Translations under genes and position numbers: made by a program
Source: Desmodus rotundus
Taxonomy: Eukaryota > Chordata > Mammalia > Chiroptera > Phyllostomidae
Direction of reading: 5' to 3'
DNA length: 64,000 nucleotides
NCBI RefSeq assembly: GCF_022682495.2
Contig: NW_026527269.1
Location: forward strand, 62,001 to 126,000
Part shown: positions 36,145 through 49,719 of the stretch, in pieces
Layout of the letters: each line of letters begins with the position of its first letter
How positions within the stretch are numbered: the first letter of the stretch is position 1
Notes under the pieces: generated by a model
Databases searched by the model: none
Told to the model about the DNA's origin: nothing
What the model saw: only the letters and a program-made list of their open reading frames with translations

Positions 36145-38338
36145 ACACACCGCATTCTAGAATACAGTATCCAAGGCAACCGTATCCTAGGAAACCGCTT
36201 ATCTCAGGAGGCCATTGTGCTCAGAACGCGAACCACAAGATTTAGATCCTGACACACCGCATTCTAGAATGCAGTATCCAAGGCAACCGTATCCTTGGAA
36301 ACCGTATCCTAGGAAACCGCTTATCTCAGGAGGCAATTGCGCTCAGAACCCGCACCACAAGATTCTAGATCCTGACACACCGCATTCTAGAATGCAGTAA
36401 CCAAGGCAACCGTATTCTTGGAAACCTTATCCTAGGAAACCGCTTATCTCAGGAGGCCATTGTGCTCAGAACCCGCACCAGAAGATTCTAGACCCTGACA
36501 CACCGCATTCTAGAATGCAGTATCCAAGGCAACCGTATCCTTGGAAACCGTATCCTATGAAACCGCTTATCTCAGGAGGCCATTGTGCTCAGAACCCGCA
36601 CCACAAGATTCTAGATCCTGACACACCGCATTCTAGAATGCAGTAACCAAGGCAACCGTATCCTTGGAAACCGTATCCTAGGAAACCGCTTATCTCAGGA
36701 GGCCATTGTGCTCAGAACCCGCACCACAAGATTCTAGACCCTGACACACCGCATTCTAGAATGCAGTATCCAAGGCCACCGTATCCTTGGAAACCGTATC
36801 CTAGGAAACCGCTTATCTCAGGAGGCCATAGTGCTCAGAACCCGCACCACAAGATTCTAGATCCTGACACACAGCATTCTAGAATGCAGTATCCAAGGCA
36901 TCCGTATCATTGGAAACCGTATCCTAGTAAACGGCTTACTCTGGAGGCCATTGTGCTCAGAACCAGCACCACAAGATCCAGATCCTGACACACCGTATTC
37001 TAGAATGCAGTATCCAAGGCAACCGTATCCTTGGAAACCTTATCCTAGGAAACCGCTTATCTCAGGTGGCCGTTGTGCTCAGAACCCGCACCACAAGATT
37101 CTAGATTCTGACACACCGCATTCTAGAATGCAGTAACCAAGGCAACCGTATCCTTGGAAACCGTATCCTAGGAAACCGCTTATCTCAGGAGGCTATTGTG
37201 CTCAGAACCCGCACCACAAGATTCTAGATCCTGACACACCGCATTCTAGAATGCAGTAACCAAGGCAACCGTATCCTTGGAAACCGTATCCTAGGAAACC
37301 GCTCTTCTCAGGAGGCCATTGTGCTCAGAACCCGCACCACAAGATTCTAGATCCTGACACACCGCATTCTAGAATGCAGTAACCAAGGCAACCGTGTCCT
37401 TGGAAACCGTATCCTATGAAACCGCTTATCTCAGGAGGCCGTTGTGCTCAGAACCCGCACCACAAGATTCTAGATCCTGACACACCGCATTCTAGAATGC
37501 AGTAACCAAGGCAACCGTATCCTTGGAAACCGTATCCTAGGAAACGGCTTACTCTGGAGGCCATTGTGCTCAGAACCCGCACCACAAGATTCTAGATCCT
37601 GACACACCGCATTCTAGAATGCAGTATCCAAGGCAACCGTATCCTTGGAAACCGTATCCGAGGAAACCGCTTATCTCAGGAGGCCATTGTGCTCAGAACC
37701 CGCACCACAAGGTTCTAGATCCTGACACACCGCATTCTAGAATGCAGTATCCAAGGCAACCGTATCCTTGGAAACCGTATCCTAGGAAACCGCTTATCTC
37801 AGGAGGCCATTGTGCTCAGAACGCGAACCACAAGATTCTAGATCCTGACACACCGCATTCTAGAATGCAGTAACCAAGGCAACCGTATCCTTGGAAACCG
37901 TATCCTAGGAAACCGCTTATCTCAGGAGGCCATTGTGCTCAGAACGCGAACCACAAGATTTAGATCCTGACACACCGCATTCTAGAATGCAGTATCCAAG
38001 GCAACCGTATCCTTGGAAACTGTATCCTAGGAAACCGCTTATCTCAGGAGGCCATTGTGCTCAGAACGCGAACCACAAGATTCTAGATCCTGACACACCG
38101 CATTCTGGAATGCAGTATCCAAGGCAACCGTATCCTTGGAAACCGTATCCTAGGAAACCGCTTATCTCAGGAGGCAATTGCGCTCAGAACCCGCACCACA
38201 AGATTCTAGATCCTGACACACCGCATTCTAGAATGCAGTAACCAAGGCAACCGTATCCTTGGAAACCGTATCCTAGGAAACCGCTTATCTCAGGAGGCCG
38301 ATGTACTCAGAACCCGCACCACAAGATTCTAGATCCTC

Positions 38339-40909
38339 ACACACCGCATTCTAGACGCCGTATCCAAGGCAACCATATCCTTGGAAACCGTATCATAGGA
38401 ACCGCTTATCTCAGGAGGCCATTGTGCTCAGAACCCGCACCACAAGATTCTATATCCTGACACACCGCATTCTAGAATGCAGTAACCAAGGCACCGTATC
38501 CTTGGAAAACGTATCCTAGGAAACCGCTTATCTCAGGAGGCCGTTGTGCTCAGAACCCGCACCACGAGATTCTAGATCCTGACACACCGCATTCTAGAAT
38601 GCAGTAACCAAGGCAACCGTATCCTTGGAAACCGTATCCTAGGAAACCGCTTATCTCAGGAGGCCGTTGTGCTCAGAACCCGCACCACAAGATTCTAGAT
38701 CCTGACACACCGCATTCTAGAATGCAGTAACCAAGGCAACCGTATCCTTGGAAACCGTATCCTAGGAAACCGCTTATCTCAGGAGGCCGTTGTGCTCAGA
38801 ATCGGCACCACAAGATTCTAGATCCTGACACACCGCATTCTAGAATGCAGTATCCAAGGCAACCGTATCCTTGGAAACCGTATCCTAGGAAACCGCTTAT
38901 CTCAGGAGGCCGTTGTGCTCAGAATCGGCACCACAAGATTCTAGATCCTGACACACCGCATTCTAGAATGCAGTAACCAAGGCAACCGTATCCTTGGAAA
39001 CCGTATCCTAGGAAACCGCTTATCTCAGGAGGCCGTTGTGCTCAGAACCCTCACCACAAGATTCTAGATCCTGACACACCGCATTCTAGAATGCAGTAAC
39101 CAAGGCACCGTATCCTTGGAAACCGTATCCTAGGAAACGGCTTACCCTGGAGGCCATTGTGCTCAGAACCCGCAACACAAGATTCTAGATCCTGACACAC
39201 CGCATTCTAGAATGCAGTATGCAAGGCAACCGTATCCTTGGAAACCGTATCCTAGGAAACCGCTTATATCAGGAGGCCATTGTGCTCAGAACCCGCACCA
39301 CAAGATTCTAGATCCTGACACACAGCATTCTAGAAGGCAGTATCCAAGGCAACCGTATCCTTGGAAACCGTATCCTAGGAAACCGCTTATCTCAGGAAGC
39401 CGTTGTGCTCAGAACCCGCAACACAAGATTCTAGATCCTGACACACCGCATTCCAGAATGCAGTATCCAAGGCAACCGTATCCTTGGAAACCGTGTCCTA
39501 GGAAACCGCTTATCTCAGGAGGCCATTGTGCTCAGAACCCGCACCACAAGATTCTAGATCCCGACACACCGCATTCTAGAATGCAGTAACCAAGGCAACC
39601 GTATCCTTGGAAACCGTATCCTAGGAAACCGCTTATCTCAGGAGGCCGTTGTGCTCAGAACCGGCACCACAAGATTCTAGATCCCGCCACACCGCATTCT
39701 AGAATGCAGTAACCAAGGCAACCGTATCCTTGGAAACCGTATCCTAGGAAACCGCTTATCTCAGGAGGCCATTGTGCTCAGAACCCGCACCACAAGATTC
39801 TAGATCCTGACACACCGCATTCTAGAATGCAGTATCCAAGGCAACCGTATCCTTGGAAACCGTATCCAGGGAACCGCTTATCTGAGGAGGCCATTGTGCT
39901 CAGAACCCGCACCACCAGATTCTAGATCCTGACACACCGCATTCTAGAATGCAGTAACCAAGGCACCGTATCCTTGGAAACCGTATCCTAGGAAACGGCT
40001 TACCCTGGAGGCCATTGTGCTCAGAACCCGCAACACAAGATTCTAGATCCTGACACACCGCATTCTAGAATGCAGTATCCAAGGCAACCGTATCCTTGGA
40101 AACCGTATCCTAGGAAACCGCTTACTCTGGAGACGATTGTGCTCAGAACCCGTCCCACAAGATTCTAGATCCTGTTACACCATATTCTAGAACACCGTAT
40201 CCAAGGCAACCGTATCCTTGGAAACCATATCCAAGAAACCACTTATCTCTGGAGACCATTATTTTCAGAATCTGTTCCCAAGATTCTAGATCCTGACACA
40301 CCACATTCTAGAACGCCGTATGCAAGGCAACCGTATTCTTGGAGTCCGTATCCTAGGAAACCGCGTATTCCTGTAGACTATTATTCTCTCAACCCGACCA
40401 ACAATATTCTAGATCCTGACACACCACATTCTAGAACACCGTGTCCACGGCAACTGTATCCTGGAAACCCTATCCTAGGAAACCGCTTACTCTAGAGACC
40501 ATAGAGCTCAGAACCCGTCCCACAAGATGCAAGATCCTGACACACCGCATTCTAGAATGCAGTATCCAAGGCAACCGTATCCTTGGAAACCGTATCCTAG
40601 GAAACCGCTTACTCTAGAGACCATAGAGCTCAGAAACCGTCCCACAAGATGCAAGATCCTGACACACCGCATTCTAGAATGCAGTATCCAACGCAACCGT
40701 ATCCTTGGAAACGGTATCCTAGGAAACCGCTTATCTCAGGAGGCCGTTGTGCTCAGAACCCGCACCACAAGATTCTAGATCCTGACACACCGCATTCTAG
40801 AATGCAGTATCCAAGGCAACCGTATCATTGGAAACCGTATCCTAGGAAACGGCTTACTCTGGAGGCCATTGTGCTCAGAACCCGCAACACAAGATTCCAG
40901 ATCCTGACA
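38339..40909 (+). repeat. Irregular satellite block, copy 1
   Basis: Monomers here differ from family A. Several carry 1-bp losses (GGCACCGTATCC at about 38490, 39105 and 39964), GGCCGTTG is common, and ACCCTGG replaces ACTCTGG. The first monomer starts CATTCTAGACGCCGTATCC, close to the old diverged form. The whole block, with about 1 kb of family A to its left, is repeated at 49.72-53.29 kb at an offset of 12376 bp. No gene is seen. Confidence 0.8.
40175..40539 (+). repeat. Three strongly diverged monomers, copy 1
   Basis: Three monomers of 121, 123 and 121 bp differ from the canonical form at many positions: CCACATTCTAGAACGCCG, TCTCTGGAGACC, ATTATTTTCAGAATCTG, GTAGACTATTATTC. They keep the same repeat frame and orientation. 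Their differences are shared with the 14-monomer diverged blocks at 47.8, 53.9 and 58.2 kb, so they are best read as older satellite, not foreign sequence. Confidence 0.85.
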
Positions 40910-43485
40910 CACCGCATTCTAGAATACAGTATCCAAGGCAACCGTATCCTTGGAAACCGTATCCTAGGAAACCGCTTATCTCAGGAGGCCATTGTGCTCA
41001 GAACCCGCACCACAAGATTCTAGATCCTGACACACCGCATTCTAGAATACAGTATCCAAGGCAACCGTATCCTTGGAAACCGTATCCTAGGAAACCGCTT
41101 ATCTCAGGAGGCCATTGTGCTCAGAACGCGAACCACAAGATTTAGATCCTGACACACCGCATTCTAGAATGCAGTATCCAAGGCAACCGTATCCTTGGAA
41201 ACCGTATCCTAGGAAACCGCTTATCTCAGGAGGCTATTGTGCTCAGAACCCGCACCACAAGATTCTAGATCCTGACACACCGCATTCTAGAATGCAGTAA
41301 CCAAGGCAACCGTATCCTTGGAAACCGTATCCTAGGAAACCGCTCTTCTCAGGAGGCCATTGTGCTCAGAACCCGCACCACAAGATTCTAGATCCTGACA
41401 CACCGCATTCTAGAATGCAGTAACCAAGGCAACCGTGTCCTTGGAAACCGTATCCTATGAAACCGCTTATCTCAGGAGGCCGATGTGCTCAGAACCCGCA
41501 CCACAAGATTCTAGATTCTGACACACCGCATTCTAGAATGCAGTAACCAAGGCAACCGTATCCTTGGAAACCGTATCCTAGGAAACCGCTTATCTCAGGA
41601 GGCTATTGTGCTCAGAACCCGCACCACAAGATTCTAGATCCTGACACACCGCATTCTAGAATGCAGTAACCAAGGCAACAGTATCCTTGGAAACCGTATC
41701 CTAGGAAACCGCTCTTCTCAGGAGGCCATTGTGCTCAGAACCCGCACCACAAGATTCTAGATCCTGACACACCGCATTCTAGAATGCAGTATCCAAGGCA
41801 ACCGTATATTGGAAACCGTATCCTAGGAAACCGCTTATCTCAGGAGGCCATTGTGCTCAGAAACCGCACCACAAGATTCTAGATCCTGACACACCGCATT
41901 CTAGAATGCAGTAACCAAGGCAACCGTATCCTTGGAAACCGTATCCTAGGAAACCGCTTATCTCAGGAGGCCATTGTGCTCAGAACCCGCACCACAAGAT
42001 TCTAGATCCTGACACACCGCATTCTAGAATACAGTATCCAAGGCAACCGTATCCTTGGAAACCGTATCCTAGGAAACCGCTTATCTCAGGAGGCCATTGT
42101 GCTCAGAACGCGAACCACAAGATTTAGATCCTGACACACCGCATTCTAGAATGCAGTATCCAAGGCAACCGTATCCTTGGAAACCGTATCCTAGGAAACC
42201 GCTTATCTCAGGAGGCAATTGCGCTCAGAACCCGCACCACAAGATTCTAGATCCTGACACACCGCATTCTAGAATGCAGTAACCAAGGCAACCGTATCCT
42301 TGGAAACCGTATCCTAGGAAACCGCTTATCTCAGGAGGCCATTGTGCTCAGAACCCGCACCAGAAGATTCTAGACCCTGACACACCGCATTCTAGAATGC
42401 AGTATCCAAGGCAACCGTATCCTTGGAAACCGTATCCTATGAAACCGCTTATCTGAGGAGGCCATTGTGCTCAGAACCCGCACCACAAGATTCTAGATCC
42501 TGACACACCGCATTCTAGAATGCAGTATCCAAGGCAACCGTATCCTTGGAAACCGTATCCTAGGAAACCGCTTATCTCAGGAGGCCATTGTGCTCAGAAC
42601 CCGCACCACAAGATTCTAGACCCTGACACACCGCCTTCTAGAATGCAGTATCCAAGGCCATCGTATCCTTGGAAACCGTATCCTAGGAAACCGCTTATCT
42701 CAGGAGGCCATTGTGCTCAGAACCCGCACCACAAGATTCTAGATCCTGACACACAGCATTCTAGAATGCAGTATCCAAGGCATCCGTATCATTGGAAACC
42801 GTATCCTAGTAAACGGCTTACTCTGGAGGCCATTGTGCTCAGAACCAGCACCACAAGATTCCAGATCCTGACACACCGTATTCTAGAATGCAGTATCCAA
42901 GGCAACCGTATCCTTGGAAACCTTATCCTAGGAAACCGCTTATCTCAGGAGGCCGTTGTGCTCAGAACCCGCACCACAAGATTCTAGATTCTGACACACC
43001 GCATTCTAGAATGCAGTAACCAAGGCAACCGTATCCTTGGAAACCGTATCCTAGGAAACCGCTTATCTCAGGAGGCTATTGTGCTCAGAACCCGCACCAC
43101 AAGATTCTAGATCCTGACACACCGCATTCTAGAATGCAGTAACCAAGGCAACCGTATCCTTGGAAACCGTATCCTAGGAAACCGCTCTTCTCAGGAGGCC
43201 ATTGTGCTCAGAACCCGCACCACAAGATTCTAGATCCTGACACACCGCATTCTAGAATGCAGTAACCAAGGCAACAGTGTCCTTGGAAACCGTATCCTAT
43301 GAAACCGCTTATCTCAGGAGGCCGTTGTGCTCAGAACCCGCACCACAAGATTCTAGATCCTGACACACCGCATTCTAGAATGCAGTAACCAAGGCAACCG
43401 TATCCTTGGAAACCGTATCCTAGGAAACCGCTTATCTCAGGAGGCCATTGTGCTCAGAACCCGCACCACAAGATTCTAGATCCTG

Positions 43486-45830
43486 ACACACCGCATTCTA
43501 GAATACAGTATCCAAGGCAACCGTATCCTAGGAAACCGCTTATCTCAGGAGGCCATTGTGCTCAGAACGCGAACCACAAGATTTAGATCCTGACACACCG
43601 CATTCTAGAATGCTGTATCCAAGGCAACCGTATCCTTGGAAACCGTATCCTAGGAAACCGCTTATCTCAGGAGGCAATTGCGCTCAGAACCCGCACCACA
43701 AGATTCTAGATCCTGACACACCGCATTCTAGAATGCAGTAACCAAGGCAACCGTATTCTTGGAAACCTTATGCTAGGAAACCGCTTATCTCAGGAGGCCA
43801 TTGTGCTCAGAACCCGCACCAGAAGATTCTAGACCCTGACACACCGCATTCTAGAATGCAGTATCCAAGGCAACCGTATCCTTGGAAACCGTATCCTATG
43901 AAACCGCTTATCTCAGGAGGCCATTGTGCTCAGAACCCGCACCACAAGATTCTAGATCCTGACACACCGCATTCTAGAATGCAGTAACCAAGGCAACCGT
44001 ATCCTTGGAAACCGTATCCTAGGAAACCGCTTATCTCAGGAGGCCATTGTGCTCAGAACCCGCACCACAAGATTCTAGACCCTGACACACCGCATTCTAG
44101 AATGCAGTATCCAAGGCCACCGTATCCTTGGAAACCGTATCCTAGGAAACCGCTTATCTCAGGAGGCCATAGTGCTCAGAACCCGCACCACAAGATTCTA
44201 GATCCTGACACACAGCATTCTAGAATGCAGTATCCAAGGCATCCGTATCATTGGAAACCGTATCCTAGTAAACGGCTTACTCTGGAGGCCATTGTGCTCA
44301 GAACCAGCACCACAAGATCCAGATCCTGACACACCGTATTCTAGAATGCAGTATCCAAGGCAACCGTATCCTTGGAAACCTTATCCTAGGAAACCGCTTA
44401 TCTCAGGAGGCCGTTGTGCTCAGAACCCGCACCACAAGATTCTAGATTCTGACACACCGCATTCTAGAATGCAGTAACCAAGGCAACCGTATCCTTGGAA
44501 ACCGTATCCTAGGAAACCGCTTATCTCAGGAGGCTATTGTGCTCAGAACCCGCACCACAAGATTCTAGATCCTGACACACCGCATTCTAGAATGCAGTAA
44601 CCAAGGCAACCGTATCCTTGGAAACCGTATCCTAGGAAACCGCTCTTCTCAGGAGGCCATTGTGCTCAGAACCCGCACCACAAGATTCTAGATCCTGACA
44701 CACCGCATTCTAGAATGCAGTAACCAAGGCAACCGTGTCCTTGGAAACCGTATCCTATGAAACCGCTTATCTCAGGAGGCCGTTGTGCTCAGAACCCGCA
44801 CCACAAGATTCTAGATCCTGACACACCGCATTCTAGAATGCAGTAACCAAGGCAACCGTATCCTTGGAAACCGTATCCTAGGAAACGGCTTACTCTGGAG
44901 GCCATTGTGCTCAGAACCCGCACCACAAGATTCTAGATCCTGACACACCGCATTCTAGAATGCAGTATCCAAGGCAACCGTATCCTTGGAAACCGTATCC
45001 TAGGAAACCGCTTATCTCAGGAGGCCATTGTGCTCAGAACCCGCACCACAAGGTTCTAGATCCTGACACACCGCATTCTAGAATGCAGTATCCAAGGCAA
45101 CCGTATCCTTGGAAACCGTATCCTAGGAAACCGCTTATCTCAGGAGGCCATTGTGCTCAGAACGCGAACCACAAGATTCTAGATCCTGACACACCGCATT
45201 CTAGAATGCAGTAACCAAGGCAACCGTATCCTTGGAAACCGTATCCTAGGAAACCGCTTATCTCAGGAGGCCATTGTGCTCAGAACGCGAACCACAAGAT
45301 TTAGATCCTGACACACCGCATTCTAGAATGCAGTATCCAAGGCAACCGTATCCTTGGAAACTGTATCCTAGGAAACCGCTTATCTCAGGAGGCCATTGTG
45401 CTCAGAACGCGAACCACAAGATTCTAGATCCTGACACACCGCATTCTAGAATGCAGTATCCAAGGCAACCGTATCCTTGGAAACCGTATCCTAGGAAACC
45501 GCTTATCTCAGGAGGCCATTGTGCTCAGAACGCGAACCACAAGATTCTAGATCCTGACACACCGCATTCTAGAATGCAGTAACCAAGGCAACCGTATCCT
45601 TGGAAACCGTATCCTAGGAAACCGCTTATCTCAGGAGGCCATTGTGCTCAGAACGCGAACCACAAGATTTAGATCCTGACACACCGCATTCTAGAATGCA
45701 GTATCCAAGGCAACCGTATCCTTGGAAACTGTATCCTAGGAAACCGCTTATCTCAGGAGGCCATTGTGCTCAGAACCCGCACCACAAGATTCTAGATCCT
45801 CACACACCGCATTCTAGAATGCAGTATCCA
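43486..45830 (+). repeat. HOR family A unit 7 (partial) grading into family B
   Basis: Starts with the last 107-bp marker monomer and follows the order of unit 6 at an offset of 7341 bp (for example 36761 to 44102). Two AACGCGAACC / GATTTAG markers follow at about 45290 and 45660. After about 45780 monomers with CCTCACAC and AAACCGCACCACAGG appear, which belong to the family B region. Confidence 0.75.
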
Positions 45831-47750
45831 AGGCAACCGTATCCTTGGAAACCGTATCCTAGGAAACCGCTTATCTCAGGAGGCCATTGTGCTCAGAAAC
45901 CGCACCACAGGATTCTAGATCCTGACACACCGCATTCTAGAATGCAGTAACCAAGGCAACCGTATCCTTGGAAACCGTATCCTAGGAAACCGCTTATCTC
46001 AGGAGGCCATTGTGCTCAGAACCCGCACCACAAGATTCTAGATCCTGACACACCGCATTCTAGAAGGCAGTATCCAAGGCAACCGTATCCTTGGAAACCT
46101 TATCCTAGGTAACCGCTTATCTCAGGAGGCCATTGTGCTCAGAACGCGAACCACAAGATTCTAGATCCTGACACACCGCATTCTAGAATGCAGTATCCAA
46201 GGCAACCGTATCCTTGGAAACCGTATCCCTGGAAACCGCTTATCTCAGGAGGCAATTGCGCTCAGAACCCGCACCAAAAGATTCTAGATCCTGACACACC
46301 GCATTCTAGAATGCAGTAACCAAGGCAACCGTATCCTTGGAAACCGTATCCTAGGAAACCGCTTATCTCAGGAGGCCATTGTGCTCAGAACCCGCACCAG
46401 AAGATTCTAGACCCTGACACACCGCATTCTAGAATGCAGTATCCAAGGCAACCGTATCCTTGGGAACCGTATCCTATGAAACCGCTTATCTCAGGAGGCC
46501 ATTGTGCTCAGAACCCGCACCACAAGATTCAAGATCCTGACACACCGCATTCTAGAATGCAGTAACCAAGGCAACCGTATCCTTGGAAACCGTATCCTAG
46601 GAAACCGCTTATCTCAGGAGGCCATTGTGCTCAGAACCCGCACCACAAGATTCCAGATCCTGACACACCGTATTCTAGAATGCAGTATCCAAGGCAACCG
46701 TATCTTTGGAAACCTTATCCTAGGAAACCGCTTATCTCCGGAGGCCATTGTGCTCAGAACCCGCACCACAAGATTCTAGATCCTGACACACCGCATTCTA
46801 GAATGCAGTATCCAAGGCAACCGTATCCTTGGAAACCTTATCCTAGGAAACCGCTTATCTCAGGAGGCCATTGTGCTCAGAACCCGCACCACAAGATTCT
46901 AGATCCTGACACACCGCATTCTAGAATGCAGTATCCAAGGCAACCGTATCCTTGGAAACCGTATCCTAGAAAACCACTTATCTCAGGAGGCCATTGTGCT
47001 CAGAACCCGCACCACAAGATTCTAGATCCTGACACACCGCATTCTAGAATGCAGTATCCAAGGCAACCGTATCCTTGGAAACCGTATCCTAGGAAACCGC
47101 TTATCTCAGGAGGCCATTGTGCTCAGAAACCGCACCACAAGATTCTAGATCCTGACACACCGCATTCTAGAATGCAGTAACCAAGGCAACCGTATCCTTG
47201 GAAACCGTATCCTAGGAAACCGCTTATCTCAGGAGGCCATTGTGCTCAGAACCCGCACCACAAGATTCTAGATCCTGACACACCGCATTCTAGAATGCAG
47301 TATCCAAGGCAACCGTATCCTTGGAAACCTAATCCTAGGAAACCGCTTATCTCAGGAGGCCATTGTGCTCAGAACGCGAACCACAAGATTCTAGATCCTG
47401 ACACACCGCATTCTAGAATGCAGTATCCAAGGGAACCGTATCCTTGGAAACCGTATCCCTGGAAACCGCTTATCTCAGGAGGCAATTGTGCTCAGAACCC
47501 GCACCAAAAGATTCTAGATCCTGACACACCACATTCTAGAATGCAGTAACCAAGGCAACCGTATCCTTGGAAACCGTATCCTAGGAAACCGCTTATCTCC
47601 GGAGGCCATTGTGCTCAGAACCCGCACCAGAAGATTCTAGACCCTGACACACCGCATTCTAGAATGCAGTATCCAAGGCAACCGTATCCTTGGAAACCGT
47701 ATCCTAGGAAACCTCTTATCTCAGGAGGCCATTGTGCTCAGAACCTGCAC
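45830..47750 (+). repeat. HOR family B, with 1230-bp spacing of the CCCTGG marker
   Basis: Marked by TATCCCTGGAAACC followed by GGCAATTG and CACCAAAAG, at 46227 and 47457 (exactly 10 monomers apart). The stretch is repeated at about 56.26-58.18 kb at an offset of 10427 bp, including the GAAGGCAG variant at 46064. The four-monomer open frame at 46680-47180 is the same coincidence as at 3084. Confidence 0.8.
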
Positions 47751-47769
47751 CACAACATTCTAGATCCTG

Positions 47770-49486
47770 ACACACCACATTCTAGAATGCAGTATCCAAG
47801 GCAAACGTATCCTTGCAAACCGTATCCTAGGAAACCGCTTATCTCAGGAGGCCATTGTGCTAAGAACCCGCCCCACAAGATTCTATATGCTGACACACCA
47901 CTTTACAGAATGCCGTATCCAAGGCAAATGTATCCTTGGAAACCGTATCCTAGGAAACCACTTACCTCTAGAGAACATTGTGCTCAGAACCCGCACCACA
48001 ATATTCTAGATCCTGACACACCACATCTAGAATGCCTTGTCCAAGGCAACCGTATACTTGGAGACCGTATCCTAGGAAACCGCATATCCCTGGAGAACAT
48101 TGTACTCAGAACCCGTCCCACAAGATTCTAGATCCTGATACACCACAACCTGGAATGCCGTATCCAAGGCAAACGTATCGTTGCAAAGGTATCCTAGGAA
48201 ACCGCGTAACCCTGGAAACCCTTGTACTCATAACCCCCTCCACAAGATTCTGGATCCTGACAGAACACATTCTTAAACGCAGTATCCAAGGCAACCTTAT
48301 ATTTGGAAACCGTATCGTAGGAAACCGCTTATCTCTGGCGACCATTATTTTCAGAATCTGTCCCCAAGATTCTAGATCCTGACACTCCACATTCTATAAT
48401 GGCATATGCAAGGCATCCGTATCCTTGGAGACCTTATCCTAGCAAACCGCGTATCCCAGAGACTATTGTGCTAAGAACCCGCACCACAAGATTCTAGATG
48501 TTGACACACCACGTTCTCGAACACCGTATCCAAGGCAACCGTATCCTTGGAAACCGAATCCTAGGAAACCGCTTATCTCTGGAGACCATTGTGCTCAGAA
48601 CCCGCCCCACAAGATTCTAAATCCTGACACACCACATTCTAGAACTCCGTATCCAAGGCCACCGTATCCTTGGAAACCGTATCCTAGGAAAACGCTTATA
48701 TCTGGAGGCCATTGTGCTCAGATCCGGCCGCACAATATTCTAGATCCTGACACACCACATTCTATAATGGCGTATGCAAGGCAACCGTATCCTTGGAGAC
48801 CGTATCCTAGGAAACTCCATATCCCAGGAAACTATTGTTCTCAGATCCCGTCCCACAAGACTCTAAATCCTGACACACCACGTTCTCGAACGCCGTATCC
48901 AAGACAACCGTATCATTGGAAACCGTATTCTTCGAATCTGCTTATTTTTGGAGGCCATTGTGCTCAGAACCGTCCCCACAAGATTCTAGATCCTGACACA
49001 CCACATTCTAGAACGCCGTATCTAAGGCAACCCTATCCTTGGAAACCGTATCCTAGGAAACCGCTTATCTCAGGAGGCCATTGTGCTCCGAACCCACACC
49101 ACAAGATTCTAGATCCTGACACACCGCATTCTAGAATGCAGTATCCAAGGCAACCGTATCTTTGGAAACCCTATCTTAGGAAACGGCTTATCTTTGGAGA
49201 CCAATGTGCTCACACCCATCCAACAAGATCCTAGATCCTGACACGCCACATTCTAGAACGCCGTATCCAAGGCAAACGTATACTTGGAAACCGTATACTA
49301 GGAAACCTCTTATCTCAGGAGGCCATTGTTCTCAGAACCCGCACCACAACATTCTAGATCCTGACACACCACAATCTAGAACGCCATAACCAAGGCAACC
49401 GTATCCTTTCAAACCGTATCCTAAGAAACTGCTTATCTCAGGAGGCCACTGTGCTCAGAACCCGCACCACAAGATTCTAGATCCTG
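47770..49486 (+). repeat. Old diverged monomer block, copy 1 (14 monomers)
   Basis: About 14 monomers in register but much more diverged than their neighbours. The recurring form is CCACATTCTAGAACGCCGTATCC with TCTCTGGAGACC and CCCGTCCCACAAG. One monomer (near 48140-48265) differs at roughly a fifth of its bases by eye. The block has two near-identical copies, at 53.9 and 58.2 kb. The changes are scattered substitutions and small indels. I see no insertion of foreign DNA. Confidence 0.88.
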
Positions 49487-49719
49487 ACACACCGCATTCT
49501 AGAATGCAGTATCCAAGGCAACCGTATCCTTGGAAACCGTATCCTAGGAAACCGCTTATCTCAGGAGGCCATTGTGCTCAGAACGCGAACCACAAGATTC
49601 TAGATCCTGACACACCGCATTCTAGAATGCAGTATCCAAGGCAACCGTATCCTTGGAAACCGTATCCCTGGAAACCGCTTATCTCAGGAGGCAATTGCGC
49701 TCAGAACCCGCACCAAAAG

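Larger units (their letters stand above)
36145..43485 (+). repeat. HOR family A unit 6, interrupted (7341 bp, about 60 monomers)
   Basis: The first 2.2 kb follow unit 5 at an offset of 4896 bp. From 38339 the order breaks into an irregular block (described separately) up to about 40910. Then family A monomers resume, with full-length markers at about 41030 and 42010. The resumed part carries CCATCGTATCC (about 42660) and CACCAGAAG (about 42360), the pre-core forms also seen at 6-9 kb, so it does not descend from the core. Confidence 0.8.

Noticed and set aside
47770..49486. Degenerate transposon or gene inserted in the satellite
   Set aside because: The repeat frame, orientation and order of motifs of the 123-bp monomer are kept throughout, so this is diverged satellite.
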